Both the position numbers and the translations under genes were made by a program. A model generated the notes under the pieces. It was not told the origin of the DNA and did no database searches. It saw nothing but the letters and a program-made list of their open reading frames with translations. A DNA stretch of 64,000 bases from Niastella caeni. Its GTDB lineage: Bacteria; Bacteroidota; Bacteroidia; Chitinophagales; Chitinophagaceae. Location: contig NZ_STFF01000003.1 in assembly GCF_004834005.1 (NCBI RefSeq), forward strand, positions 372,001 to 436,000, read 5' to 3'. This document shows positions 27,601-37,100 of the stretch, in pieces (within the stretch, counting starts at the first letter, position 1; each line of letters opens with the position of its first letter).

Positions 27601-30217
27601 CCAGCATTTTGAGTTTGCAATACTCGGGGTGATAAGGCAATAATGCTTCTGCCCAGGTGGTGCGGAAGTTTTGAGCAAACTCCACCATGTTTAACGTGCC
27701 CGGATCCACCATCAGGTCACTTTGCATATCATACACTTTGTCGGGCTGGCCGTTTGCATCCAGGTAGTTCACGTCCTGCAGTCTGAATACCGGCACATAA
27801 GTAAGCGTATCCTTAGGATCAATATAAAAAACTGAATATTTGTCCCCGATCGCTTCTTTTGTTGTATCTGCATATTGTCCATAAGGCGGGGTTAGGTCCT
27901 GCAACATAGCTGCACGAACATCATTGTCTACCGATGCACTATCGCCGCACAACGTATTACAGGCTTCTACGGCATTTTTATAGGCTTCGGCTATTTGTGT
28001 GGTATAGGCCGCTTCTTCGGCCGGTGGTATACCTGCCTGTTCTATAAAATTACTCCTGAATTGTTCCAGCGTGCCCACATTCGTGCGGCAGGTTTGGCAA
28101 TCAGGCACACAATCATCATTGGATTCGGCAATAAGGGTGCGTTGCTCATTGATGAAATTCTGCAAAGACCTGCAGGTATTATTCGGCAGGTAAATGCTAT
28201 CGCGGTAATACCCATAAGCATCCTGGCTTATCGTCAACTTCTTGGTAACCTGGTAGCTTCCCTCGGGCAGCACCAACGTAAACGTCAGGTTCATAGGCGA
28301 AGGGGTGCAGTCAGGCGCAATAGCATTCAGGGAAAAATTATGCAGCACCGTATCAAAGGCTTTTTTGCCCGGCAACAACTGGTTATTACAGTTATCTGTG
28401 ATCGTTATCTGCAGGTCGTACAGGCAGGAATAGCACACATCCTGCGTATCGCAATTTTTTTCTATCAGCGAAGCGGGATCTAAACTATATTTAAACGTAT
28501 AGTTCCCGATGGCAGGCACCAATAACGACTTCTGGTTTATCATGCTCCGGTTATCCAGGTACCGGGTACCTGCACCAGCCAGATCTTCAATAATATAGCC
28601 TGGAACATTCGACGACAAAGCCGCCATTTTTTCCGGCGCATTTCCTGCCAATGCGGTGGCGATGGTACGGCCATGCATATCTACATAGCTTACACTATAT
28701 TGCCCGTTGGCGTCCCGCACCATGTTCTTAAAATAGTGCGAGGCATCACCCACATTAGTCCCAAACAAGGCATCCAGTTCCCGCTGGTCGGGCGTGCCAT
28801 AATAATACTTGGTCTCATGGCCGCTTCCCAGGCGATGATCGGGGCCTACGCCACTCTGCCGGCTGATCCGGCCGGTATTATCCTGGGTATATTCTGTTTC
28901 AGTAAAGGGATATTTCTGTGCATCGGGAATGAACTGGTTCATTCCAATGGTCTTGTTAGGGTTGTTGGGAGAATAATACCGGCTGGCGCCCGAGTCGGTA
29001 CTCATTTCATCGGCATGCGCTTCACAATACTGGTCGGCACTGATGAGCGTATCGAAATTACGCTGGCTGTATTCCGCACTATTGATCCCAACATTAAAAC
29101 CGGCGGCGTATTGAATAACGTTTTTCGGCGAAGGGGCCGGCATTACCTGTATGGCTGGCCGTCCCTGGTAATCGTAATACGTTTCTGCAACGATCGTGTT
29201 ATTGGTAGTATTGTCTTTGGTAACGGTTTGGCGGGTGCGCAGGCTGCCGTCGAAATACTGCACCACTACTTTTCGTTTTCCTTCTTCGGCAAAGCTGATG
29301 TTCGATTGCCAGTTCAGCGAACGTTCATGGCCGGTAAACTGGTATTGCCCCATAACGGCCGGAGTAGCCTCAGTACTCCAGATGGCGGCCAATACCGAAC
29401 TGGCTTTTCCAACCTGCACCGGTCGCACCCTGATGAAGAGCGTACCAGTGTTATCATAAATAAGCGGGATATTATAGGCGTTACCGGTTGTAGTTACCCG
29501 GGTAGCATTGTTATAAAATACCCGCGCCGGGTTTAACGGATTGCCATATTTATTATTAGCCAATGCGGTGGAATCGATGTACGTCCATTCCAGGTCATAC
29601 TGATCGGCGCCTCGTATAACTGTCCAGGTTACCGGCAATTCATCAGCCTTGGGATCAGTTGACGGACTTACCGTAATATTGGTAACCGTATTGGTACAGG
29701 AAAAAATATATTTGGGCTTGGCCGTTAGCTGGTTTTCGATCAATAGCACCGAAGTTACATCCCAGGTGGCGCTGCCTGAATCTACCGACAATACCTTTAC
29801 CGTTACCCGCCTTCCGCCATAGAACACAAAGCTGCTGCGCGCATTATAGCTGTGCGCCGAATCATAGTTAATGGTAAATGGTTTATCTATTGAATCTACT
29901 GCAGACCCATTGCTGTAAATGATCCGCAACTGCACTGTAACGGCAAAAGCTGTTCGCAAATACCTGGGCGATGCCTCATTTATTTTCAGCGTAACAACAT
30001 TCTGCACCGAATATCCCGTATCGAGGTTGCCAATAGAGCCGGCATTAAAGAATGCCGAGTCTTCTACCGTCCGGGAAGAATCTGCACGTACCTGGTTCTT
30101 GCTGCCATCGAGGATAGCCTTTGCCACAACGCCGCCGCCGTCGCCAGCACGTGCCATAGCCGCGGTACAAACAAAGCCGATCAGTAGTAATATGCGGTAA
30201 AAGGAATGGGTCTGCAT
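21608..30217 (-). CDS. Giant RHS/YD-repeat protein with toxin-like C-terminal tip
   Basis: 2869 aa. The signal peptide ends near residue 24 (AMARAG). Residues about 290-360 (FTGHERSLNWQSNISF, YYDYQGRPAIQVMP) match the DUF6443-type N-terminus of Bacteroidota RHS proteins. A Cys-rich region follows, and residues about 1375-1740 carry beta-propeller-type repeats (GFIMAGKTGSNAVLIKK, GYIAIGTTKSG). YD repeats occupy about 1860-2450 and the RHS core about 2450-2625, including LYGSSRVGLLRR, DYYPFGML, GFNGQEMNNEVKG and the DP-containing end ANNPVWIKDPNGAD. The last 243 residues are unique, with AGLLLWGATIGKTSVGYTG and NEMNSWRKGM. They faintly resemble polymorphic toxin type 44 tips, but I would not assign that. 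By analogy with known RHS proteins, the core would form a cage around the tip. This is the only full-length RHS gene in the window. Confidence 0.88.
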   Translation of the reverse strand: MQTHSFYRILLLIGFVCTAAMARAGDGGGVVAKAILDGSKNQVRADSSRTVEDSAFFNAGSIGNLDTGYSVQNVVTLKINEASPRYLRTAFAVTVQLRIIYSNGSAVDSIDKPFTINYDSAHSYNARSSFVFYGGRRVTVKVLSVDSGSATWDVTSVLLIENQLTAKPKYIFSCTNTVTNITVSPSTDPKADELPVTWTVIRGADQYDLEWTYIDSTALANNKYGNPLNPARVFYNNATRVTTTGNAYNIPLIYDNTGTLFIRVRPVQVGKASSVLAAIWSTEATPAVMGQYQFTGHERSLNWQSNISFAEEGKRKVVVQYFDGSLRTRQTVTKDNTTNNTIVAETYYDYQGRPAIQVMPAPSPKNVIQYAAGFNVGINSAEYSQRNFDTLISADQYCEAHADEMSTDSGASRYYSPNNPNKTIGMNQFIPDAQKYPFTETEYTQDNTGRISRQSGVGPDHRLGSGHETKYYYGTPDQRELDALFGTNVGDASHYFKNMVRDANGQYSVSYVDMHGRTIATALAGNAPEKMAALSSNVPGYIIEDLAGAGTRYLDNRSMINQKSLLVPAIGNYTFKYSLDPASLIEKNCDTQDVCYSCLYDLQITITDNCNNQLLPGKKAFDTVLHNFSLNAIAPDCTPSPMNLTFTLVLPEGSYQVTKKLTISQDAYGYYRDSIYLPNNTCRSLQNFINEQRTLIAESNDDCVPDCQTCRTNVGTLEQFRSNFIEQAGIPPAEEAAYTTQIAEAYKNAVEACNTLCGDSASVDNDVRAAMLQDLTPPYGQYADTTKEAIGDKYSVFYIDPKDTLTYVPVFRLQDVNYLDANGQPDKVYDMQSDLMVDPGTLNMVEFAQNFRTTWAEALLPYHPEYCKLKMLESLKASNVWDRKMEATENFQDARAAGYLNPTGNSGYPYQINTGNIDPLITLYPAKKAALEKKLTEYMTLKKGAISRLVNMWSMANIITKCDDANTACVDYYNTNQTRNFDTTWCDGDLDRAWQNFRQLYLSAKQEIINQLVNTPVNCTTANPAYNKIPTRAELVKAGYEPHFNEDYKTVISENGLDYANNPDQATQASTAAQQQLNEFYENNSKAMAAKWAAELSPCSYTDAALRDTILPLLQGLCRKASDIDHPFGASTLPAGIDYQGYHSFQEIIAAYNNAHNITNGLDCNAELITAPAPYDKQPVYSDKPVISKPGDCECRLINEHFAKYMAGRVLRGDASFADYMQRTQGVTMSNADLNALRQLCNNAPVSGEAGVSCSYLSKPIYLPPALQCNTGEVCSSCTVVNGLYNNYKQQYPIDTPLLADADDTVQTKRNILFQNYMNNRLGYSLQAWEYLQFLKQCADSAGSITEVTKCVDQHIGNMFMAAVPGKLEDVQATPDHGFIMAGKTGSNAVLIKKDSTGAIQWSKQYDGSNEDYFKRVRRTSDNGYIAIGTTKSGHYATGAIMVVKTDAGGSVTWKKAIGFGTPLGERGYDIIETSGGGYAALGLYNQHTGHGEFVLTSLQSDGTINWTHRFGTSRLQNNSYECYTPGADTVTYDGSPSYGLLQQEDTLLVTGAAYDLNMGGRYYGAVYRIDKNDGSLLGSWHYADSTSDTKSVWFRDIYATENGYLVLANNAEKLGTTNAQVAVVNLTKAGEVVSYKRFNVPAGSSKMVTSAVFPTTDGGYIVAQTGNNGAHIVWQRMDAAGSLLWATETALPGTQTVGRILQNNDTSFTVAGDNNSQLLVMVMNPSHGCYDNAVTLGTTDPTLGRIGWSSESSQFVSPVYTDVTLSGLALTLTKDSSIACPGNGNCYNIYDGPVLCGKSQPVLPPVMEDYAGACSDSTFFAVSKGTELHKVYLDSLTGAFERNYIEKCLRAYQYESFTVTHTKNEYHYTLYYYDQAGNLVQTVPPAGVHEITDSVELDQVKAARAAGTELVPAHTLVTDYRYNTLNQVVAQHTPDGGTSNFWYDRLGRLSVSQNAKQKDSTQYSYTQYDVLGRITEVGQLTSSTAITDTISRGQSTLAQWLTNAASTVEQVTKTTYDVEYTPIQPVLTARNLRNRVSWTALFNTATDLAGNNFATASFYTYDILGNVDTLLQDYKRGAMADNSNRFKKIAYDFDLVSGKVNQVSYQPGQPDAFYHRYVYDAENRITHVLTSADSINWDNDAFYQYYDHGPLARTIIGEQQVQGVNYAYNLQGWMKSMNPDVYNGSGYTLKADGSTGSVVGKPAYNVMLNYFNGDYKSISGATPQDASVNTTLGSEYRPLYNGNISSMAVNIEKLNNPLLYNYQYDQLNRLVAMDAWHKTGSAWSNITKLSDFQERVSYDANGNILGYKRNGNNNFASKPLGMDSLTYKYVMGTNRLDHVKDSVSAANYDVDIDNQIAGNYAYDSIGNLIKDNAEGITSISWTVYGKISRIIKSDGTNISYTYDAGGNRISKAVIKTSPASADTTWYVRDAQGNVMSVYASGNDSLNDGHLTQTELHLYGSSRVGLLRRVVDVAIDYNPADTSMPLLGTGYSLIFGRGNKLFELSNHLGNVLATISDRKFGVPSGSSSLIDHYEPHIVTAQDYYPFGMLSRVALPNSNVPYKFGFNGQEMNNEVKGLGNSYTAQFWEYDSRIGRRWNVDPKIKHYESSYSAFANNPVWIKDPNGADSIFYNKDGTENRRFKMKGDHTYWLQHEKGNILIGGQTYFQGNSYYSFFGDADRFDAPTLFENVDKETLPDSKLETIDALVKQIYKGESYFEVFFGVDKHVAKGKFDYKNGKIFNKNWQNQNVEPSNLYTAYLIDGKLYNRNEAGLLLWGATIGKTSVGYTGVYLDNKIAHKATEGNDDELNEMNSWRKGMLIMQKAKNVEKYTNTFMYGVFGIHYDYKTNGVDPTNPASSSDLKINYKKYKFK

Positions 30218-30295
30218 TTGAATCTTATTTTATCCTTTCTCAAATTCTTATTACCTGAAAAAGGTTACGGTACTGGTTTAGAACGTTGGAAAAGG

Positions 30296-31045
30296 TTACA
30301 GTTTTGGTGATGCTAAAAAGATCTGGTAGTCTTTATATTGTTCCGATGGTTCATATTTCCCCTGGCCAAGCCGGGTAAAATACCGGGCTTCGTTAAACAA
30401 AGCATCGGTAAATTGTCCCTTCCGGTATTGGCTGAATACGATCTCTATGCGTCCTTCAGACTGGTATTCGCCGTTATTGCCCTGCTCCATCAGTTGATCT
30501 TTTTCTACCAGCCCTTCTGTGGACAGCTCATACACAACCTTTTGAAAATACCCCGTTGATTCATTAATGACCATCGTAATATTTTTATAGGTCTGTCCGG
30601 GCGGGAAATTGACATTCAACGTAGCGATGTCTTTTTTATGGGTTACCTGCACACTTACTCCATTTAATTTCGCCAGTAGGGAATCGAGTATAGCTACCGG
30701 ATCTGTTACCTGTGCTGACCGGGGCGTTGACAGGTAGATGAGCTTTTCATCTTTCATTACCTGTATGGTATACTTATCGTTCGTAATGGTTTCCACGTCT
30801 TGCAGGGAAAACCGCATCCGGTTCTTATCCAATGCCACTTCACCCGACATGGTATCAATGTATTTATCCGGCTGGTTTTTATTGGCATACCGGTACAACA
30901 CATGAAAGCTTAAGTAAGCCGCCGACTTGTACGACTGTTGTACTTTCAGCATCAACTGTTTTACCGCACTCGTGGTATCTGATGCAGACGCAGGTATACT
31001 TACCAACGTACAACCCATTATTACCAATAAGAAGATCCTTTTCAT
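30296..31045 (-). CDS. LolA-like periplasmic protein
   Basis: 249 aa. The signal peptide ends near residue 22 (PASAS). The remainder alternates strands in a pattern typical of the LolA/LolB or outer-membrane lipoprotein-sorting fold (SFHVLYRYAN, GEVALDKNRMRFSLQDVETI, YKNITMVINESTGYFQKVVY, GRIEIVFSQYRKG). I see no lipobox. It lies between the two giant RHS-like genes, 78 bp upstream of one and 104 bp downstream of the other, in the same direction. A role as periplasmic chaperone or carrier for these surface proteins is an inference from context. Confidence 0.55.
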   Translation of the reverse strand: MKRIFLLVIMGCTLVSIPASASDTTSAVKQLMLKVQQSYKSAAYLSFHVLYRYANKNQPDKYIDTMSGEVALDKNRMRFSLQDVETITNDKYTIQVMKDEKLIYLSTPRSAQVTDPVAILDSLLAKLNGVSVQVTHKKDIATLNVNFPPGQTYKNITMVINESTGYFQKVVYELSTEGLVEKDQLMEQGNNGEYQSEGRIEIVFSQYRKGQFTDALFNEARYFTRLGQGKYEPSEQYKDYQIFLASPKL

Positions 31046-31097
31046 ATTTAAAGTTTCATACTATTATTAAATGCGCCACACTTTTCTTACTTCAACA

Positions 31098-31149
31098 CCT
31101 GCCTGCCGGCAGGCAGGTTCAATATTCAACATTCGATATTCAACATTCA
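31098..31149. repeat. 20-bp perfect palindrome plus ATTC word repeat between operon genes
   Basis: A perfect palindrome (10-base arm CCTGCCTGCC, 31098-31117) is followed by four near-copies of TTCAATATTCAACATTC-type words up to the stop codon of the 2652-aa protein gene. The GC palindrome is of a type I recall as dispersed in Bacteroidota genomes. It may attenuate the transcript between the 2652-aa and 249-aa genes. Confidence 0.8.
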
Positions 31150-34100
31150 TTACTGTTCTTCCTTCAACAACGCACTCCTGCTTTCCTTAATAGTTTGTAT
31201 ACCGCGTTCCGTTTCCTTTTTAACCCGTACCAGCGTACCATCATCGTCGTACTCATAAAATGAGGCATAGTTATTTTCGTCCAACTCTGCCATCAGTCGC
31301 AGGTTTACCGAATTGTAGACATACGATCTCATTTGAGCATTATAGGGATGAATGCGGATGTCGTCGAAATAGGTAGCGGCCGAATCGGATGCCTGCAGCG
31401 TTACCGTCATTTGTGTAGCATTGGCAGGAATATCAACCACCGCTTCATAGCGCTGCCAGCCTTCTACCAGGTTACCCGAAGGAGTTAGTTGAATGCTGGT
31501 AACATTGCCGCCTTCTACAAAGCCTACCAGGATGTGATTGCGGGTATACCCTTTACACAAACAGCTATTGTCTTCTTTTACCCATCCGCCCACGATCACC
31601 CGTTTACCAGGTATTGGCGAAAAGTTGGGCAGGATGGTGTTCTTTGATGCCAGCATGCCTTTGAACTTTGTACCGCAGGCATCGGACGCAAGCGCGGAAG
31701 TTAACTGAGCTTCCGTGGTATCTGCTGCCGGTTGCAGACTGGCAGAGATACTATACAGGCTATCCTTATCAACTTTCAAACTATATAAACCGGTATGCAC
31801 CTGAGCCGTGCTCAAATATGACTTGTAAGCGGAGAAGTCAAACGACCTGGCAACCGGGCAGGTGTTATCACAGTTATTTGTTTCAAAGCCATAATCCTCA
31901 AAACCTTCATAAGCGCCTTCCTGGAAATGACTGTTTTGCAACACAGCCACCGGCATTGATAAACCATAACCGTAGATACCTGCATTATAGCGGCCGAGCG
32001 GATCTTTACTTTCCAGCTCAAATCCTTTTCGGTTAAACATGGTGATCTCACTGTTCCATACCCAGCGGGTGGTGTCGTATGATGGCGCCCAACGATTGCC
32101 CTGCAAGATCCAGAAAGGAGCGAAATCTTTTATGGCGCCATTGGTACGGATGTTGACCGGCTGCAATGGATCTGATTCCATGCGACGACTATAATATACA
32201 TAACTGCGTAATGGACGATAATTGCCCAGGATGCCATACTGATAGGGATTCACCGTTGTATCTGTAACAGCGCTATAGCACAAAGCGCTGTTGATATCAG
32301 TACATTGTAAGGTAGAATTATACCGTAGCACAGCGCCCATGGTGTCTGGTTCTGCCGGCAATACCACATAGGTCACTTCCATCACCGGCCATTTGGCGGA
32401 GTCTGCATGGCGTTGCGAATAATAAGTTGAATAATAATTACCATAACCACTTTGCAGGTAACCGGGCATACCGGCAGTATCGGATACATCTTTATGAAAA
32501 TCCTGCGATCCCTGTGTTAAAATGAACGACCGCGAAGCATACGTATAATTGCGATAACCCTCCAGGTATTCTTTCACATCTATAGTATCATTCTGGAATG
32601 GGACCGTTCTGCCGACTTCTTTATGCCAATCACTGTTAAGCGCTTCGCTATGAAAGGTGTCTATCGGCACTTTAGGGTACCAGCCGGGTGTAGCCAGCGA
32701 TATGCTCAGGGTATCGACCGGGTTTACCGAATTGGCATTGGGCCAAAGCGTATGATGCCCACGCTGATCGGCCTGTAAGATCAATTTTGCCGATAAGATG
32801 TTGGCAGCGTCCGGAAGATGCCTGATGTTATTAAATCGCATGATGGCAATGGCATTGCGTTCGAATCCGCCCAGATCAAGATTGGTTTCTACCAGCAGGC
32901 GATCCGATACTGAATCTGTCAGCGTAAGCGAATCTCTGAACGTTGGACAATTTTGCATTGAAAGCAGGCTCGCTGAAAAATCAGGCGCAATACGCACGGT
33001 CACGGTATCGGGTTGCTGAATTACTACGTTCGGATTTTTAAATACCACCCCTTCGGATGTACAACTGCTGGAAGTTAAATTAAAGAAGGATTCCATGGAA
33101 GCCCTGCGGCGCACCAGGTTAAGCTCTACATTTCCAATGCGGCAGGTATAGATGGAGCCATTGGGATCTGCTGAAACCGGACTGAAATAACTGTTCAGAT
33201 TTTCCTGCAAAATGGGACAACCGGATACATTAAGATTGGCTTCATTAACCAACTGCCCGATCGTTTTGCGTTGCCCAAAACCTCTTACAAATAATTGCTG
33301 CGAGGTAATGAGGTAATCAAAGAATGGTTTCATGCACGAGCAGGCTTCCGCTTCAAACCTGGCGCTGTCGCTGGAAGTGGGAACACAATCCTTAGTAAGA
33401 TCAGATTTCCTTTTATCCGCCACTTTCCAATATTGCTGCATTTCACTGGCGCCGGCGCTGATCACCCGCGTAGCGGTATCGAACACCAGTCGGTACTTTC
33501 CTTCCCCATCACGCACTAATGGACTTTTAAGCGATGCTACAGAGCCAACCGCGCCATTCATATTGCGACGCCCTGAGCGGACCACTTTCAATGTAATATC
33601 GTTACCTGAAAATGGCGTTCCATTCTTATCAACCAGGAACAGGCGTTGTTCGCCACCACGTACGCTGTTGGAATCAATTACCCATAATTTATATCTATCG
33701 GGAAAGGTTGCAAAAGCATTGGTAGTACATCCTGTTGTGCTGATGGTTTCTTTACTGTATACCAGTAATTCATCTCCTGCAGCCAGGTACAGGGAATCAT
33801 TCCCGTTGGTACCGTTTATTATTTTACCATTCCTCACCTCCAGGTGATTCAGGATGGCGCCGATATTTTTGTAAGCAGGCTCCACGCCTTTGTATACCCA
33901 ATGCGCCGGGTAGGTGAACTGATACATTGAATCATTGAATTCATTTCGTGTTCTTATCAGTAACGGATCGCCGGTTTCAGCATCGTACACCAGGTTTTCG
34001 GAAGAAACCTTGCTGCCCTTTTCAATATGCACTACACTGTCTATAATACCATACCGGTAAATTACTTTAGTCATTGCCGCCGAACGGAACCGGGTTGTTT

Positions 34101-37100
34101 CTTTCTGGGCCAGGTTCAACAGGGTTGGGATCACCGCCGGTAAAGCGGCAACTGTAAACATATCACTGTTTAAATGGATGTTGGCGCCAATAGATACAGA
34201 GGTCTGGTCACGCATATCGGCCATCAATTCTATATCTTTCCCAATGGTTGCCGCGGTATCGATGTTCCCATAAGGATCGATGGTGGTAACCACGTTGTTC
34301 AGATGTTTGAACGCTACGTTTCCGTTATCAACCCGGTAAAAATTCTCGGTATACGAAACCGGATGAACAGGATCTGTTTCCCCATAGGAAGCCTCTGACC
34401 GCAATTTCCCATTCATATCATTCAACTCCACTTTAAAGCCCTGTGAAATGCTCAGGAAGCTTTTGGCATCGAGCCGAAGGAAATTTCTCAATACAGGTTT
34501 ATATCTCTTTTTGGTATCGCCATCGAACATCGACCAGTCCCAGGTTGTGGGAAAATCGTATGTTGTATAGAACCTTGTTTCGGAATAACCATTTGCAGAA
34601 CGGGTTTTATCGGTATGTATGCTTCTTACCCGCACCTTGCTATAGCCCACAGAAGCTCCGGGGAAGAACGCTTCGCCCAGCGGCTCTTCACTATACTGAC
34701 CCGAAGCGGGGCCGAGCATAGACACCTTCTCCTGGTATTCGATCGGTAAATGGAATGGATTTTCTTCTGCGCCGATAACCGGTTCCCAGGCTGCCACCCC
34801 ACTGCTAATGCGCGTATCTTTTCCGTTCACTGATTGCAGGGTGGTATAATCGTATTGCTGCCCGAAAACTGTTTCTTTCTTTTTCGTCATGGCATTCCAG
34901 TGATCATAGATCAGGATGCTTTTTACCCGTAAGCCACCGCCCAATTTCTTAAGCGAAGGGCAGTTCAGTCGTACATAGGAACGGGAAAGCGTAGTATGAG
35001 ATACCCAGTTCTTCAACCTGGCCGATTTATTAAAGCCAAGCAGCATGTTACTAACGTCAGCCAACTGGGGCACCATCATGCGCACCACTTCAAGTGCGTT
35101 CAGGTTATCACCGGGCTCTGAATCTTTATAAGCCTTGGAAGGCAGGTTCAACCGCAGATAATTGATAGCAGCCTGCGCCAGGGGACTTAATGACCCGGGG
35201 CCGTCCCCATCATTGTTCACGCCGGCTATTTTGATATAGATAACATTCGGATCACTGGTAAGCCCGTACCAGTTAGCGGAAGCCGTATCCGGTTGTGCAT
35301 AACAAGGCACATATTCCGAACCGGTACCATATTTATCAGTAGGCGGCATTTTCATAAACAACCTGAAATACAATTTGCTCATTCCGTTGAGGTAGCGGGC
35401 AAACAATTCCTGTTTTGTGCTCACTGCAACCGGCACTTTTACATACACATACCGGTAATCGATATTTCCCAACGACAGGTCTGTGGGAGAATACAATCTG
35501 TCGCTATTAGGGCCAGCCGTATTAGACCCGAATCCGGCAAGCTCCATCATTTGTGCTGCTCTTCTATTCTGTATATAAGCGTAATCGTCGCTTTCATATT
35601 TCACTTTAATTCGTGCACCGGAAGGAAGTTTAATAGAATCCAACGTCCAGGCAGCAGCGTTATACGCAGCCAGGGAGCTGTCCTGTAAAGCATACGGATA
35701 ATCTGCATTATTTAACGGATTGCCGGTTGTAGCACCCGGATTTTGAGCCGGATCTTTATAAGTACCCCATTTATCGTTAGCATTGGTAGTGTACCGCGGG
35801 TTGTTGTTGTGATAATAAAATATGTATGGGTTGAGTTTCCCTTTATCATTACCGTTGTAAGTAAACCAGATCTTTTTCAGGGTTAACTTGCCCGAATCGT
35901 TGCCTGCATTATTACCATAGCGGTTAATACCCCGGCACAATTCATAGCTGTATTCAAAATGAACGGTTTTAACAGGCGTTGCACTTGTTCCATGCGCTAA
36001 AAAATCTGCTTTGGAATACAGGTCAATCTTTTTCAGGCAAAATGCCTTATCCCTGTTTGACTTTATACCGCTTTCACTGATCTCCAGCAGGTCTTCCCGG
36101 TGCTGCAGGGTAAAGGTGGCGATCATGGTCTTTGATTCTATGGTATGCAGGTACCACATTTCCTTTTTACCACTGATGTAATGCGCTTTATCATCGCGGT
36201 TATAGGTTTTCAGTCCTTCGTTATAATTGGCGCTGTCGTTATACGGTGCCCGCCATTCAAACGGACTGGCAATACCGGCGCTTTTTGCGTAATTGAATTT
36301 TACGGCATCTCCGAGGTCATCGTCGCTTATGCCATTGCCGGTTACATCTACATAATCTGGCGACAAAATGCCGGTCAACAAAAATGAGTGGGCATAGGCC
36401 GGCGTTTCCTGCCGGCTGTAATAGCCCTGCTTACCACTGTTATTCTGCGTACTGTTTTCTGTGCCGGAATAGGCAGTCATGCCCGTCTGGGTATTTTCCT
36501 CGCCATCTTTGTTCACCGAAAAACTTGTTTCCTTCTGCACTATATTATATACCGGAATGCCATATACGTACCGGCGGCCATCAGGGTTTAACACATCCAC
36601 TTCGGAAATATGACTGCTTTTGCGGAAATTATTTACCCGGTCTTCGCGGGTAATAACCTCATCTATAATGGCCGTATCAACGAATGTCGGCGGATACAGG
36701 TATTTTCCATCAACCGTATCTTTATTGACCCTGTTAAATGGCCGATTGGGTTGATCCGGTCTTCTCCAGGCAAACTGCATAATTGCATGGCCATCGCCGC
36801 CCAGTTCTATATATTCGATGCGGAGGTTGTAAAAATGGTCCTTTACCAGGTTTACCTTCACCGTTGTCCAATCCGGTCCTGAACCAGGCCGCCAATTGTC
36901 AATCAGGATAGAATCATTCATCCATAACCTGCACCTGTCGTCAACCCGGATGCCAAAATCATAAATACCGGTTACGGGCGCTTTGAGACGGCCCAGCCAG
37001 CGAACGGTAAAGTTATCATTTGGAAATTTTCTGTCAATCTTGATTTGCGGATACCCCCCCTTATCAAGCCAGTAAGGCGTCCATTTCTCCCAGTCAAAGA

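Noticed and set aside
28673..29536. 287-codon open frame on the plus strand
   Set aside because: It lies wholly antisense to the RHS gene and reads with shadow composition (many Ile, Gly, Arg, His); such frames are common opposite YD-repeat genes.
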